From Sphingomonas sp. PP-CE-3A-406 (GTDB taxonomy: Bacteria; Pseudomonadota; Alphaproteobacteria; Sphingomonadales; Sphingomonadaceae), in NCBI RefSeq assembly GCF_003688625.1, contig NZ_RCWY01000002.1, positions 806,001-870,000 of the forward strand: a stretch of DNA of 64,000 nucleotides, given 5' to 3'. The notes below the pieces were generated by a model. The model did no database searches. It worked only from the letters and a program-made list of their open reading frames with translations, and had not been told where the DNA came from. A program made the position numbers and the translations under genes. Shown piece by piece: positions 56,520 to 64,000 of this stretch (its first letter is position 1; every line of letters begins with the position of its first letter).

Positions 56520-57170
56520 TTAGCGCGTCAACCTGCGGATGAAACCGATCAGCCCGGTCTGGCGCGAGCGCTTCAACCGCTCCGCGGCCAGGATCGTCTT
56601 CACGCCGCGGATGCAGCTGTCGACGTCGTCGTTGACCAGTACGTAGTCATAGCCGTCCCAGTGGCTGACCTCGTTCGCCGCGCGCGACATGCGAGCTTCG
56701 ATCACCTCTTCCGAATCGGTGCCGCGGCTGGTGAGGCGGCGGTGGAGTTCTTCCATCGATGGCGGGAAGATGAAGACGCGGACGACGTCGCCGCCGGCGA
56801 TCTGGAAGAGCTGCTGTGCGCCCTGCCAGTCGATATCGAACAGCACATCCTTACCGGCTGCGAGCAATTCTTCGACCTGCGCGCGGGGGGTGCCGTAGCG
56901 GTGGTTGAAGACATGCGCCCATTCGAGGAACTCGTCCTTCGCGACCATGTCGCGAAAGCCTTCGAGGTCGGTGAAATGGTAATCCTTGCCGTCGATTTCG
57001 CCGGGTCGCATCGACCGGGTCGTGACCGAGACCGACATCTCGAGTTCGTGCTCGTCCGCGAGCAATCTGCGCGCGATGGTCGACTTGCCGGCACCGGACG
57101 GCGAGGACAGGACGAACAGGACTCCGCGACGACGGAAACCATGCGGGTCGGACGGAAGTGTGTGGGGCAT
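56520..57170 (-). CDS. gmk: Guanylate kinase
   Basis: Gmk phosphorylates GMP to GDP. The 216-residue protein has P-loop SSPSGAGKST, then SVSVTTRSMRPGEIDGKDYHFTDLEGFRDMVAKDEFLEWAHVFNHRYGTP, the nucleotide-binding DVLFDIDWQGAQQL, and VFIFPPSMEELHRRL. The start at 57170 (MPHTLPSDPHGFRRRG) fits family length; an upstream ATG at 57194 lacks support. Two small membrane genes lie upstream on the same strand, separated by 72 bp. Confidence 0.96.
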   Translation of the reverse strand: MPHTLPSDPHGFRRRGVLFVLSSPSGAGKSTIARRLLADEHELEMSVSVTTRSMRPGEIDGKDYHFTDLEGFRDMVAKDEFLEWAHVFNHRYGTPRAQVEELLAAGKDVLFDIDWQGAQQLFQIAGGDVVRVFIFPPSMEELHRRLTSRGTDSEEVIEARMSRAANEVSHWDGYDYVLVNDDVDSCIRGVKTILAAERLKRSRQTGLIGFIRRLTR

Positions 57171-57242
57171 GCGCGCCCTTGCCGCGGACCGCATATGGGC
57201 GTCAACCCATGCGCGGCCCGCGCGTGGTATTACGAAGGCGGA

Positions 57243-57443
57243 TTAATAGCCGGCCTTGCGCGCCTTGTTGCGGTCGTAGGCCTTCTTGGCTGCATAGCCG
57301 CCGCCGAGGATCATGCCGAGTGGGCCCATGCGGCGCATCAGACCCATCGCCACGACGCCCTTCACCGCGCCCGAGGCGCCGCCCGAACCGTCGCGACGGC
57401 CCATTTCGCGGCCGACCAATGCACTGATAATACGTCCGATCAT
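57243..57443 (-). CDS. Small Gly/Arg-rich protein of unknown function (66 aa)
   Basis: The 66-residue sequence MIGRIISALVGREMGRRDGSGGASGAVKGVVAMGLMRRMGPLGMILGGGYAAKKAYDRNKARKAGY carries one modest hydrophobic glycine-rich patch. It overlaps the upstream membrane gene by 4 bp (ATGA), supporting a genuine two-gene unit. No family is recognised. Confidence 0.65.
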   Translation of the reverse strand: MIGRIISALVGREMGRRDGSGGASGAVKGVVAMGLMRRMGPLGMILGGGYAAKKAYDRNKARKAGY

Positions 57444-57652
57444 GCTTCTGACTCCCCGAAAACCTGGTCCTTGAGTTCCGCTGCACCGCGCAGCACTGCC
57501 CAGCCGATCGCGTAGGTCACGGCTAGCGGCACGACGATCTTAAGTACGTTGGCGGTGATCGCACCGATGATCGCGCCGTCCGCGTTGCCGTCGTCGCCGC
57601 TGAGCGAGTCGATGCCTGCGCCGATCAGCGCGCCTATGGTCGTTGCGCCCAC
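57440..57652 (-). CDS. Small membrane protein of unknown function (70 aa)
   Basis: The 70-residue protein has a Gly/Ala-rich start (GATTIGALIGAGIDSLSGDDGNADGAIIGA) and one convincing membrane helix (VLKIVVPLAVTYAIGWAVL). An acidic end, ELKDQVFGESEA, follows. It is the first gene of a pair with the 66-residue protein. The two could act together at the membrane; nothing in the neighbours (gmk downstream, fumC upstream) suggests how. Confidence 0.65.
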   Translation of the reverse strand: MGATTIGALIGAGIDSLSGDDGNADGAIIGAITANVLKIVVPLAVTYAIGWAVLRGAAELKDQVFGESEA

Positions 57653-57726
57653 GTAATTTCTCCTGTCCGTGTGGCGGGTTAGCGCGCGAGGGGCGTTTGG
57701 GTTCCCGACCTCACCAAACCCCGACC

Positions 57727-57807
57727 CGTCATCCTGACGAAAGTCAGGACCCAGGATTACTCAGCGGGCCGATCGTGGCTCTGGATCCTGACTTTTGTCA
57801 GGATGAC
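57727..57807. repeat. Family C palindromic doublet (C3)
   Basis: CGTCATCCTGACGAAAGTCAGGACCCAG and CTGGATCCTGACTTTTGTCAGGATGACG, matching C2 with a few changes. It ends 8 bp before the fumC stop. Confidence 0.88.
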
Positions 57808-57814
57808 GGGGAGG

Positions 57815-59203
57815 TCAGCGGCCGAGCATCGATTCGGGTTTGACGACGCGGCCGAAGGTTTCGGCGTCGACCAGGCCTAGCGCGAGGCCGGCTTCCTTCA
57901 GCGTCAGGCCTTCGGCGTGCGCGTATTTGGCGATCTTCGCTGCGGCGTCGTAGCCGATTTCCGGGGCTAGCGCGGTCACCAACATCAGCGAGCGGTCGAG
58001 CAGTTCCGCGATCCGCCCGCGATTGGGTTCGATTCCATCGACGCAGCGTTCCGCGAATCCTTCCATCGCGGTGGCGAGCAGGTCGATCGAGCGCAGCACG
58101 TTAGCGCCGATCAGCGGCTTGAAGACGTTCAGTTCGAGGTGGCCCTGCATGCCGCCGACGGTGACGGCGACGTGGTTGCCCATCACCTGGCCAGCGACCA
58201 TCGTCAGCATCTCGCACTGCGTAGGGTTCACCTTGCCCGGCATGATCGAGCTGCCGGGCTCGTTCGCGGGCAGATCGATCTCGCCGAAGCCGCAACGGGG
58301 GCCCGAGCCGAGCAAGCGGATGTCGTTGGCGATCTTGGTCAGCGCGACCGCCAGCGTGTTGAGCGTGCCGGACAGGTGCACGAGCGGATCGTTCGACGCG
58401 AGCGCCTCGAACTTGTTGCGCGCGCTGACGAACGGCAGGCCGGTGATTGCCGCCAGTTCGTGCGCGATCGCGTCACCGAAGCCGGCGGGGGCGTTGAGGC
58501 CGGTGCCGACAGCGGTGCCGCCCTGCGCGAGGATGACCATGCCGTGGCTGATCGCGGGCTCGATGCGGTGGCGGCAGCGGTAGAGCTGGTTCGCGTAGCC
58601 GGAGAATTCCTGGCCGAGCGTCAGCGGCGTCGCGTCCTGAAGGTGCGTGCGGCCGATCTTGACAATATCGTCCCAGGCGTTGGCCTTCGCGTCGAGCGCG
58701 GCGTGCAATTTGTCGAGGGCGGGGATCAGGCGGTTAGTGGTGGCGATCGCGGCGGCGATGTGGAGCGCGGTGGGGAAGCTGTCGTTGGACGACTGGCTCA
58801 TGTTGACGTGGTCGTTGGGGTGGACGGGCGACTTGCCGCCGCGGGTGCCGGTGAGGACCTCGTTGGCGCGGCCGGCGATGACTTCGTTGGCGTTCATGTT
58901 CGACTGCGTGCCGCTGCCGGTCTGCCAGATGACGAGGGGGAACTGGTCATCGAGCTTGCCGTCGATGACTTCCTGCGCGGCGGAGTCGATCGCGGTGGCG
59001 ATGGTTTCATCGAGGCCGTGCGACCGGTTTACGCGGGCGGCGGCTTGTTTGACGAGGGCGAGCGCATGGACGATCTCGATCGGCATGCGTTCGCGGGTGC
59101 CGAAGGGGAAGTTCTCGATCGAGCGTGCGGTCTGGGCGCCCCAATAGGCGGCGGCGGGGACTTCGATCGGGCCGATCGTGTCGGTTTCTGTGCGGGTGGT
59201 CAT
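57815..59203 (-). CDS. fumC: Class II fumarate hydratase FumC
   Basis: FumC interconverts fumarate and malate in the TCA cycle without an Fe-S cluster. The 462-residue protein shows [49 protein letters not shown], and [23 protein letters not shown]. The superfamily signature is [15 protein letters not shown], with [17 protein letters not shown] also present. The start at 59203 begins MTTRTETDT; the long in-frame upstream extension is repeat sequence and is rejected. sspB lies upstream on the same strand across a 190-bp repeat-filled gap. Confidence 0.97.
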   Translation of the reverse strand: MTTRTETDTIGPIEVPAAAYWGAQTARSIENFPFGTRERMPIEIVHALALVKQAAARVNRSHGLDETIATAIDSAAQEVIDGKLDDQFPLVIWQTGSGTQSNMNANEVIAGRANEVLTGTRGGKSPVHPNDHVNMSQSSNDSFPTALHIAAAIATTNRLIPALDKLHAALDAKANAWDDIVKIGRTHLQDATPLTLGQEFSGYANQLYRCRHRIEPAISHGMVILAQGGTAVGTGLNAPAGFGDAIAHELAAITGLPFVSARNKFEALASNDPLVHLSGTLNTLAVALTKIANDIRLLGSGPRCGFGEIDLPANEPGSSIMPGKVNPTQCEMLTMVAGQVMGNHVAVTVGGMQGHLELNVFKPLIGANVLRSIDLLATAMEGFAERCVDGIEPNRGRIAELLDRSLMLVTALAPEIGYDAAAKIAKYAHAEGLTLKEAGLALGLVDAETFGRVVKPESMLGR

Positions 59204-59233
59204 GGGGAAAGAACCTTCCGGGGCTTGCGTGGG

Positions 59234-59385
59234 ATCCCTCGCCCCTTCGGGGAGAGGGAGGGAGGAGCCGCAGGCTACGGAAGGGTGAGGGGTTTTGGGA
59301 GGAAGCGGCCTTAGCCTCACTCCCCTCTCCCTTCCCACGGCAAGTGCCGCGGGCCCCTTCCCTCTCCCCGTAGGGGCGAGGGAGT
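59234..59385. repeat. Family D-type element (D6)
   Basis: CCCTCGCCCCTTCGGGGAGAGGGAG faces CCCTTCCCTCTCCCCGTAGGGGCGAGGG across a longer centre containing TCCCACGGCAAGTGCCGCGGG, also seen in D8. It separates sspB from fumC. Confidence 0.8.
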
Positions 59386-59393
59386 TTAGAGGG

Positions 59394-59879
59394 TCACTTT
59401 TTCCGTTTGAAATCCACGGCTACGACATTCGAGCCGTCTTCGATCGGCACCGCGGTCGGGCCGTCGTTTTCGGCTTCGTCGTGATCGCCGAGCGCGTCCT
59501 CCGCACCCTCCTGCGCCTGGAAGCGGAGTTCGAAGCTTACCGCGGGATCCTGGAACGCGGTGATCGCCGAGTATGGGATCACCAGCTTTGAGGGCACCTG
59601 GTTGAACGACAGCCCGATCGAGAAGCGCTCGTCGTCGACGATGAGGTCCCAGTAGCGGTTCTGCATGACGATCGTCATCTCGTCCGGGAAGCGCTCGATC
59701 AGGCGCTTGGGGATGTCGACTCCCGGGGCCTGCGTCTTGAAGGTGATGTAGAAATGATGCTCGCCGGGAAGCCCGCCGGCCTCCGCGACCGAACCGAGCA
59801 CGCGGCCGACCACGGCACGCAGGGCTTCTTGTACGATCTCGTCGTACGGAATCAGGCTATCGGGCAGTCCATCGGTCAT
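59394..59879 (-). CDS. sspB: SspB-alpha type ClpXP adaptor
   Basis: SspB delivers ssrA-tagged and other substrates to ClpXP. The 161-residue protein has the alphaproteobacterial SspB core ([20 protein letters not shown], then [61 protein letters not shown]). An acidic flexible linker ends in the ClpX-binding tail [13 protein letters not shown]. All expected parts are present. It is divergent from hisB with 71 bp between the starts, so the two promoters must overlap or lie back to back. Confidence 0.93.
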   Translation of the reverse strand: MTDGLPDSLIPYDEIVQEALRAVVGRVLGSVAEAGGLPGEHHFYITFKTQAPGVDIPKRLIERFPDEMTIVMQNRYWDLIVDDERFSIGLSFNQVPSKLVIPYSAITAFQDPAVSFELRFQAQEGAEDALGDHDEAENDGPTAVPIEDGSNVVAVDFKRKK

Positions 59880-59950
59880 ATCCCTTGGGTAGCGCCATTC
59901 GGATGCCGGTCAAGATTGCATGCGTCGTGGCGCACGTTATGGGAGGTGGC

Positions 59951-60538
59951 ATGCGCACCGCCACGATCACCCGCTCCACCGCCGAGACGGCGATCGACGT
60001 CACCGTGAACCTCGATGGGACCGGCGTGTACGACGTCGAGACCGGGGTCGGTTTCTTCGATCACATGCTCGAACAATTGTCGCGTCACTCGCTGATCGAC
60101 ATCCGCGTGCGGACCAAGGGCGATCTGCATATCGACGAGCACCATACCGTCGAGGATACCGGCATCGCGATCGGCCAGGCGTTCGCGCAGGCGCTCGGCG
60201 ATAAACGCGGCATCGTGCGGTACGGCGATGCGCTGTCGCCGATGGACGAGACGCTGACGCGGGTGGCGCTGGATATTTCCGGGCGGCCGTGGCTGGTGTG
60301 GAAGGATCTGTTCTCGCAGAAGCGGCTGGGTGGGATGGATACCGAGATGTTCGAGCATTTCTTCCACAGCTTCGCGCAGGCGGCGGGGATCACGCTGCAC
60401 GTCGAGACGCTGTACGGGTCGAACAATCACCACATCGCCGAGGCGGCGTTCAAGGGTGTCGCGCGGGCGCTGCGGACCGCGATCGAGATCGATCCGCGCA
60501 AGGCCGATGCGATCCCGTCGACCAAGGGGATCCTGTGA
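59951..60538 (+). CDS. hisB: Imidazoleglycerol-phosphate dehydratase
   Basis: The enzyme performs the sixth step of histidine synthesis, imidazoleglycerol-phosphate to imidazole-acetol-phosphate, using two manganese ions. The 195-residue monofunctional form contains [15 protein letters not shown], the metal-binding [25 protein letters not shown], and the second metal site [18 protein letters not shown]. There is no phosphatase domain, unlike the enteric bifunctional form. A family D repeat separates it from hisH downstream. Confidence 0.97.
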   Translation: MRTATITRSTAETAIDVTVNLDGTGVYDVETGVGFFDHMLEQLSRHSLIDIRVRTKGDLHIDEHHTVEDTGIAIGQAFAQALGDKRGIVRYGDALSPMDETLTRVALDISGRPWLVWKDLFSQKRLGGMDTEMFEHFFHSFAQAAGITLHVETLYGSNNHHIAEAAFKGVARALRTAIEIDPRKADAIPSTKGIL

Positions 60539-60540
60539 CT

Positions 60541-60648
60541 TCCCCCCTCCCGGGAAGGGAGGGGCCGGGGGTGGGTTGGCTGCTGGGGAAGCACGATGCC
60601 GGCCAACCGGCCGACCCACCCCCTACCCCTCCCTTCCAGGGAGGGGGG
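60541..60648. repeat. Family D palindromic element inside the his cluster (D7)
   Basis: CCCCCTCCCGGGAAGGGAGGGGCCGGGGGTGGGTTGG pairs with CCGACCCACCCCCTACCCCTCCCTTCCAGGGAGGGGGG. It fills the hisB-hisH gap. Its last bases, GGGAGGGGGG, lie 2 bp before the hisH ATG and seem to supply the ribosome site. Confidence 0.88.
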
Positions 60649-60650
60649 TT

Positions 60651-61253
60651 ATGTTAGCCCTTATCGATTACGGTGCTGGGAACCTGCATTCGGTCGAGAA
60701 CGCGTTGCGGACGGCTGGGTGTGTCGATCTGATCGTGACTTCGGATGCGGATGTCGTTGCGAAGGCTGACCGGATCGTGCTGCCGGGTGTGGGCGCGTAC
60801 GGCGCCTGTGCGGCGGCTTTGCGCGCGGTGCCGGGGATGGTGGAGGCGCTTAACCGGCGGGTGCGGGACGAGGGTACGCCGTTTCTCGGCATCTGCGTCG
60901 GCATGCAGTTGATGGCCGATGCGGGCGAAGAGATGGGGACTCATGCCGGGCTTGGCTGGGTCTCAGGGCGCGTGCGGCGGCTGGAACCGGGAACGATGGA
61001 AGCCAAGGTTCCGCATATGGGGTGGAACGATGTCGTTCCGTCCGTCGCGCATCCGCTGATCGAGCCGGGCGAGGCGTATTTCCTGCATAGCTTTGCCTTC
61101 GAAGGCGCCGACGTTCTAGCGACGACCGAACATGCCGGCGCGGTCACCGCGGCGATCGGTCGCGACACGATGATCGGCGTGCAGTTTCATCCTGAGAAGA
61201 GCCAGCGCTACGGCCTGGCCTTGCTTGAACGTTTCCTGGAGTGGCGGCCATAA
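60651..61253 (+). CDS. hisH: Imidazole glycerol phosphate synthase glutaminase subunit HisH
   Basis: HisH supplies ammonia from glutamine to HisF. The 200-residue glutaminase has LIDYGAGNLHSVENAL, the oxyanion and nucleophile region LGICVGMQLM with C82, and the catalytic His-Glu in VQFHPEKSQ. The start at 60651 follows directly after the repeat D7, which provides a GGAGG-like ribosome site. It overlaps hisA by 13 bp. Confidence 0.96.
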   Translation: MLALIDYGAGNLHSVENALRTAGCVDLIVTSDADVVAKADRIVLPGVGAYGACAAALRAVPGMVEALNRRVRDEGTPFLGICVGMQLMADAGEEMGTHAGLGWVSGRVRRLEPGTMEAKVPHMGWNDVVPSVAHPLIEPGEAYFLHSFAFEGADVLATTEHAGAVTAAIGRDTMIGVQFHPEKSQRYGLALLERFLEWRP

Positions 61254-61996
61254 ATACCCCTGCGAGCCTTATCATTTTCCCCGCAATCGACCTCAAGGCG
61301 GGTCAGGTGGTGCGTCTCGCCGAGGGCGATATGGACCGGGCGACCGTGTACGGCGACGATCCCGCGGCGCAGGCGATGCTGTTCGCCGAGGCGGGTGCGG
61401 AGCATCTGCATGTGGTCGATCTCGACGGTGCGTTCGCGGGGGCTTCGGTCAATGGCGACGCGGTGCGGTCGATCGTGGCGCAGTTTCCGGGGCATGTGCA
61501 GCTTGGCGGCGGCATCCGGACGCGGGCGAGCGTCGAGGGCTGGTTCGATCTGGGCGTCTCCCGCGTGGTGATCGGGACGGCGGCGCTGGAGGACCCCGAG
61601 TTCGTGCGCGGCGTGGCGAAGGATTTTCCGGGCGGGATCGTCGTCGCGGTCGACGCGAAGGACGGCATGGTCGCGACCAAGGGCTGGGCGGACGTGTCGA
61701 CCACGAGCGCGGTCGATCTGGCGCGGCGGTTCGAGGATGCGGGGGTGGCGTCGTTGCTGTTTACCGATGTCGGGCGCGACGGGATGCTGAAGGGGTGCAA
61801 CGTCGACGCGACGGTCGATCTGGCGCGGTCGGTGGACATTCCGGTGATCGCCAGCGGCGGGGTCAAGGGGATTGCCGAGATCCACGTTCTGGCTTTGCAT
61901 GTGCGGGATGGCGTCGAGGGCGTGATTACCGGGCGGGCGTTGTACGACGGCCGGCTCGATCTTGCGGCGGCATTGAGCGTGGCGAAGGCTGCATGA
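61241..61996 (+). CDS. hisA: ProFAR isomerase HisA
   Basis: HisA isomerises ProFAR to PRFAR in histidine synthesis. The 251-residue TIM barrel has FPAIDLKAGQVVRLAEGDM, the catalytic Asp early in the barrel, GGGIRT, and TDVGRDGMLKG near the second aspartate. IASGGVKGIAEI completes the phosphate site. The start is uncertain: GTG at 61241 overlaps hisH and is the only nearby start, while homologues usually begin close to IIFPAIDLK. A large nested inverted repeat follows before hisF. Confidence 0.94.
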   Translation: MAAINTPASLIIFPAIDLKAGQVVRLAEGDMDRATVYGDDPAAQAMLFAEAGAEHLHVVDLDGAFAGASVNGDAVRSIVAQFPGHVQLGGGIRTRASVEGWFDLGVSRVVIGTAALEDPEFVRGVAKDFPGGIVVAVDAKDGMVATKGWADVSTTSAVDLARRFEDAGVASLLFTDVGRDGMLKGCNVDATVDLARSVDIPVIASGGVKGIAEIHVLALHVRDGVEGVITGRALYDGRLDLAAALSVAKAA

Positions 61997-61998
61997 TG

Positions 61999-62197
61999 GT
62001 TCACGCGGAGACGCGGAGACGCGGAGAGAAGTTGAGCGCCGCAGGCAGAAACTTGTTCGCGCAGAGGCGCAGAGGCGCGGAGAGTAAGAAGTTACGCCCG
62101 GCTCCCCTTCTCTCTCTCAGCGCCTCTGCGCCTCTGCGCGAAATATTCTTCTTAGCGGCTCCGCCGCGTCTCCGCGTCTCCGCGTCTCCGCGTGAAC
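61999..62197. repeat. Nested double palindrome in the hisA-hisF gap
   Basis: Outer arms 61999-62026 and 62170-62197 (28 bp, starting GTTCACGCGGAGACGCGGAG) are perfectly complementary. Inside them 62056-62078 and 62120-62142 (23 bp, starting TTCGCGCAGAGGCGCAGAGG) are a second perfect inverted pair. Each arm is built of tandem microrepeats, GGAGACGC and AGAGGCGC. It has no open frame of its own and matches none of families A-D. Confidence 0.92.
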
Positions 62198-62216
62198 AAA
62201 ACCTTCGGCGCAGCGC

Positions 62217-62993
62217 ATGACGGTCCGCGCGCGCGTCATTCCGTGTCTCGACGTTGCCGATGGGCGCGTGGTGAAGGGCGTGAACTTCGTCGAACTGCGC
62301 GACGCCGGCGATCCGGTCGAGCAGGCGCGGGCGTATGATGCGGCCGGGGCGGACGAGCTGTGTTTCCTCGATATCGGTGCCTCCCATGAGGGTCGGGGGA
62401 CGATCCTCGACGTCGTGCGGCGGACCGCGGCGGTGTGCTTCATGCCGCTTACCGTTGGCGGTGGCGTGAGGACGGCGGACGATGCAAGGGCGTTGTTGCT
62501 GGCGGGGGCGGACAAGGTGGCCGTGAACTCCGCGGCGGTGGAGCGGCCGGAACTGGTGGCGGATATCGCCGAGCGGTTTGGCAGCCAGTGCTGCGTCGCG
62601 AGCGTCGATGCGCGGCGGTCGGGCGAAGGCTGGGAAGTGTTCACGCATGGCGGCCGCCGCGCGACCGGGATCGACGCGATCGCGCATGCGCTGAAGCTTG
62701 CCGAATTGGGCGCGGGCGAGTTGCTCGTCACGTCGATGGACCGTGACGGGACGCGGAGTGGCTACGATCTCGACCTGATCCGGGCGATTTCGGACCGCGT
62801 CAGCGTACCGGTGGTGGCGAGCGGCGGGGTCGGCGGGCTCGACGATCTGGTGGCCGGGATCCGCGACGGGCATGCGAGCGCAGTGCTGGCGGCGTCGATT
62901 TTCCATTTCGGGCAGGCGTCGATCGGCGACGCGCATGCCGCGCTGGCGGCAGCCGGGATTCCGGTGCGGACCCCCGTTCGTTCGACGGCCTGA
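62217..62993 (+). CDS. hisF: Imidazole glycerol phosphate synthase cyclase subunit HisF
   Basis: HisF joins with HisH to make IGP and AICAR from PRFAR. The 258-residue TIM barrel has [68 protein letters not shown]-type phosphate sites and [16 protein letters not shown]. The start lies about 20 bp past the end of the large nested repeat, so the leader of hisF depends on or follows that structure. Confidence 0.97.
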   Translation: MTVRARVIPCLDVADGRVVKGVNFVELRDAGDPVEQARAYDAAGADELCFLDIGASHEGRGTILDVVRRTAAVCFMPLTVGGGVRTADDARALLLAGADKVAVNSAAVERPELVADIAERFGSQCCVASVDARRSGEGWEVFTHGGRRATGIDAIAHALKLAELGAGELLVTSMDRDGTRSGYDLDLIRAISDRVSVPVVASGGVGGLDDLVAGIRDGHASAVLAASIFHFGQASIGDAHAALAAAGIPVRTPVRSTA

Positions 62994-62997
62994 GCGC

Positions 62998-63174
62998 ATG
63001 CCCGCGCTTGCCATTCTTTCGGTCCAGTCCGGGCATAGCGGCGTCGTCCACCCGCGCACCGGGCCCGAGATGTCGGACATCGCGCTGTTCGGGTTTGCGG
63101 CGATCGGCGTGTGGCTGGTGCGGCGGGCGTTGCGCAAGCGGTTCGCGAAGACCAAGCCGCGCGAGAAGGATTGA
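62998..63174 (+). CDS. Small putative membrane protein between hisF and hisE (58 aa)
   Basis: An open frame of 58 residues from ATG 62998, or 34 from ATG 63070, contains one hydrophobic stretch, [21 protein letters not shown], with a basic end [13 protein letters not shown]. It sits 4 bp after the hisF stop and 33 bp before hisE on the same strand. The shorter start has the more convincing protein. It is weakly supported, not a known his gene. Confidence 0.4.
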   Translation: MPALAILSVQSGHSGVVHPRTGPEMSDIALFGFAAIGVWLVRRALRKRFAKTKPREKD

Positions 63175-63206
63175 CCCGCCTGCCCGCGTGCGTCAGCACG
63201 CCGCGC

Positions 63207-63524
63207 ATGGACCCCGTATTTGACCGCCTCGAGGCGACCATCCGCGCCCGCCGCGATGCGCCCGCCGACACCTCCTATACTGCGAGCCTGTTCGCCAAGG
63301 GTCGCCCGAAGATCGCGCAGAAGCTCGGCGAGGAAGCCGTCGAGACGGTGATCGCGGCGTGCTCGGGCGACGAGGCAAGCATCGTGCCGGAAGCGGCGGA
63401 CCTGATGTTCCATCTGGCGGTGTTGCTGGCGGATGCAGGGTTGAGTCTCGACGACGTGCGCGCCGAGCTGGAGCGGCGCGAGGGCGTTGGCGGCCTGGTC
63501 GAAAAAGCGGGTCGGACCGCGTGA
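63207..63524 (+). CDS. hisE: Phosphoribosyl-ATP pyrophosphatase HisE
   Basis: HisE hydrolyses phosphoribosyl-ATP to the AMP form, the second step of histidine synthesis. The 105-residue MazG-like protein has [25 protein letters not shown], the acidic helix [38 protein letters not shown], and a basic tail. The monofunctional form fits alphaproteobacteria, where HisI is separate. Its stop overlaps the following gene's GTG start by 4 bp. Confidence 0.95.
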   Translation: MDPVFDRLEATIRARRDAPADTSYTASLFAKGRPKIAQKLGEEAVETVIAACSGDEASIVPEAADLMFHLAVLLADAGLSLDDVRAELERREGVGGLVEKAGRTA

Positions 63525-64000
63525 GTCGCCAGCATGCCACTCCCATCCTGATCAATGCGGAATCGGTCTGCTCTACGCCGCTCGTACCGTTGCCGATGGG
63601 CGCGGGGGTCGGGCAGGTCAGCGAGGCCGAGATTCAGGTGCTGGTCCATGAACATCCCGGCTGCCTGCCGATCACCGAGATCGATCCGTTGTTCGGCGAT
63701 GCGGTCGCGATCTGCACCGAACTCATGACGCCGGCTGGATCGATCGACAATCTGCTAGTCACCCCTTCGGGCCTGCCGATCATCGTCGAGTGCAAGCTGT
63801 GGCGCAATCCGGAGAGCCGGCGCGAAGTGGTCGGCCAGATTCTTGATTACGCGAAGGAACTTGGCCGCTGGTCGTCCGCCGATCTCCAGCGCGAAGTGCG
63901 GCGGGCGTTGCAGTGCGGCGGCGATCCGGTGCTGGAGCTCGTCCGGGCAGCCGGGCACGAGGTCGACGAGATCGCGTTCGGAGACATGCTGACCGCGAAC
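63521..64000 (+). CDS. Partial PD-(D/E)XK-nuclease-like protein of unknown function
   Basis: Only the first 160 residues are visible; the gene runs past the window edge. After an N-terminal region that includes [16 protein letters not shown] comes [23 protein letters not shown]. It then has a nuclease-like core: D76 in [13 protein letters not shown]90 and K92 in [10 protein letters not shown], and Q106/Y110 in [13 protein letters not shown]. The E-x-K pair after an aspartate is the PD-(D/E)XK arrangement. It starts with GTG overlapping hisE by 4 bp. Whether it is a true nuclease or an inactive relative is not known. Confidence 0.6.
   Translation, partial: MSRQHATPILINAESVCSTPLVPLPMGAGVGQVSEAEIQVLVHEHPGCLPITEIDPLFGDAVAICTELMTPAGSIDNLLVTPSGLPIIVECKLWRNPESRREVVGQILDYAKELGRWSSADLQREVRRALQCGGDPVLELVRAAGHEVDEIAFGDMLTAN

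Noticed and set aside
62001..62200. Coding frame within the hisA-hisF nested repeat
   Set aside because: The translated product would be a simple microrepeat sequence and the palindromic structure explains the composition; no start or codon support was seen.

Overview
The window looks like chromosomal DNA from a sphingomonad alphaproteobacterium (Sphingomonas or a close relative). This is inferred, not searched. The reasons are the very high GC, the alphaproteobacterial-type SspB, the ATP12-type assembly chaperone, the plant-type glutamate-cysteine ligase next to rsmE and ubiA, a large Oar-like TonB-dependent receptor, and many small hypotheticals of a kind seen in sphingomonads. No plasmid, prophage, transposase or integrase gene is visible, and both tRNA genes (Pro-GGG and Gly-TCC) have ordinary genes beside them.

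Layout. 1-4.3 kb: the 3' end of a malic enzyme, tRNA-Pro, then yajC-secD-secF and a Mth938-fold gene (protein export). 4.3-14.8 kb: a glycosyltransferase, mannose-6-phosphate isomerase, bamD-recN, a class II aldolase divergent from a Crp/Fnr regulator, a Tat-signal-bearing SDR and ligA. 15-21.8 kb: an Oar-like receptor with a strong terminator, a LytS/LytTR-type two-component pair and a SleB-type cell-wall hydrolase. 22-32.9 kb: an ABC-F ATPase, a DUF3297 protein, an exported Gly-rich protein, an L,D-transpeptidase, typA, a gluzincin-like protease, a quinone oxidoreductase, and a TelA/XpaC-like pair with a tiny zinc-ribbon protein. 33-43.4 kb: an exported unknown, a ubiA-pmbA-cysQ-like run, rsmE-gshA, an isoprenylcysteine-methyltransferase-like protein, tRNA-Gly, and a four-gene regulatory operon led by a membrane-tethered LuxR-type HTH protein. 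43.7-53.9 kb: groES-groEL under a CIRCE operator, sppA-GNAT, a TRIC channel, a glycine-zipper protein, osmC, two small envelope genes, and crcB-rluC/D. 54-64 kb: a DUF1440 protein, HAD phosphatase, ATP12, gmk, fumC, sspB, then the histidine cluster hisB-hisH-hisA-hisF-hisE running into a truncated PD-(D/E)XK-nuclease-like gene at the edge.

The most striking non-genic feature is a dense population of palindromic intergenic elements of at least four families (called A-D here) plus one nested 199-bp element inside the his cluster. Family A has eight full copies of about 104 bp. Each is built of two inverted hairpin units, and the innermost arm bases change in a compensatory way between copies. 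These look like REPIN-type doublets and fill nearly every intergenic gap over about 100 bp. No RAYT transposase is seen in the window.

Most genes are housekeeping. The less understood parts are the TelA/XpaC/zinc-ribbon trio, the membrane-tethered HTH operon, the partial nuclease after hisE, and the repeat families. I found no defence island, CRISPR array or biosynthetic cluster, and I do not claim a proven new system.
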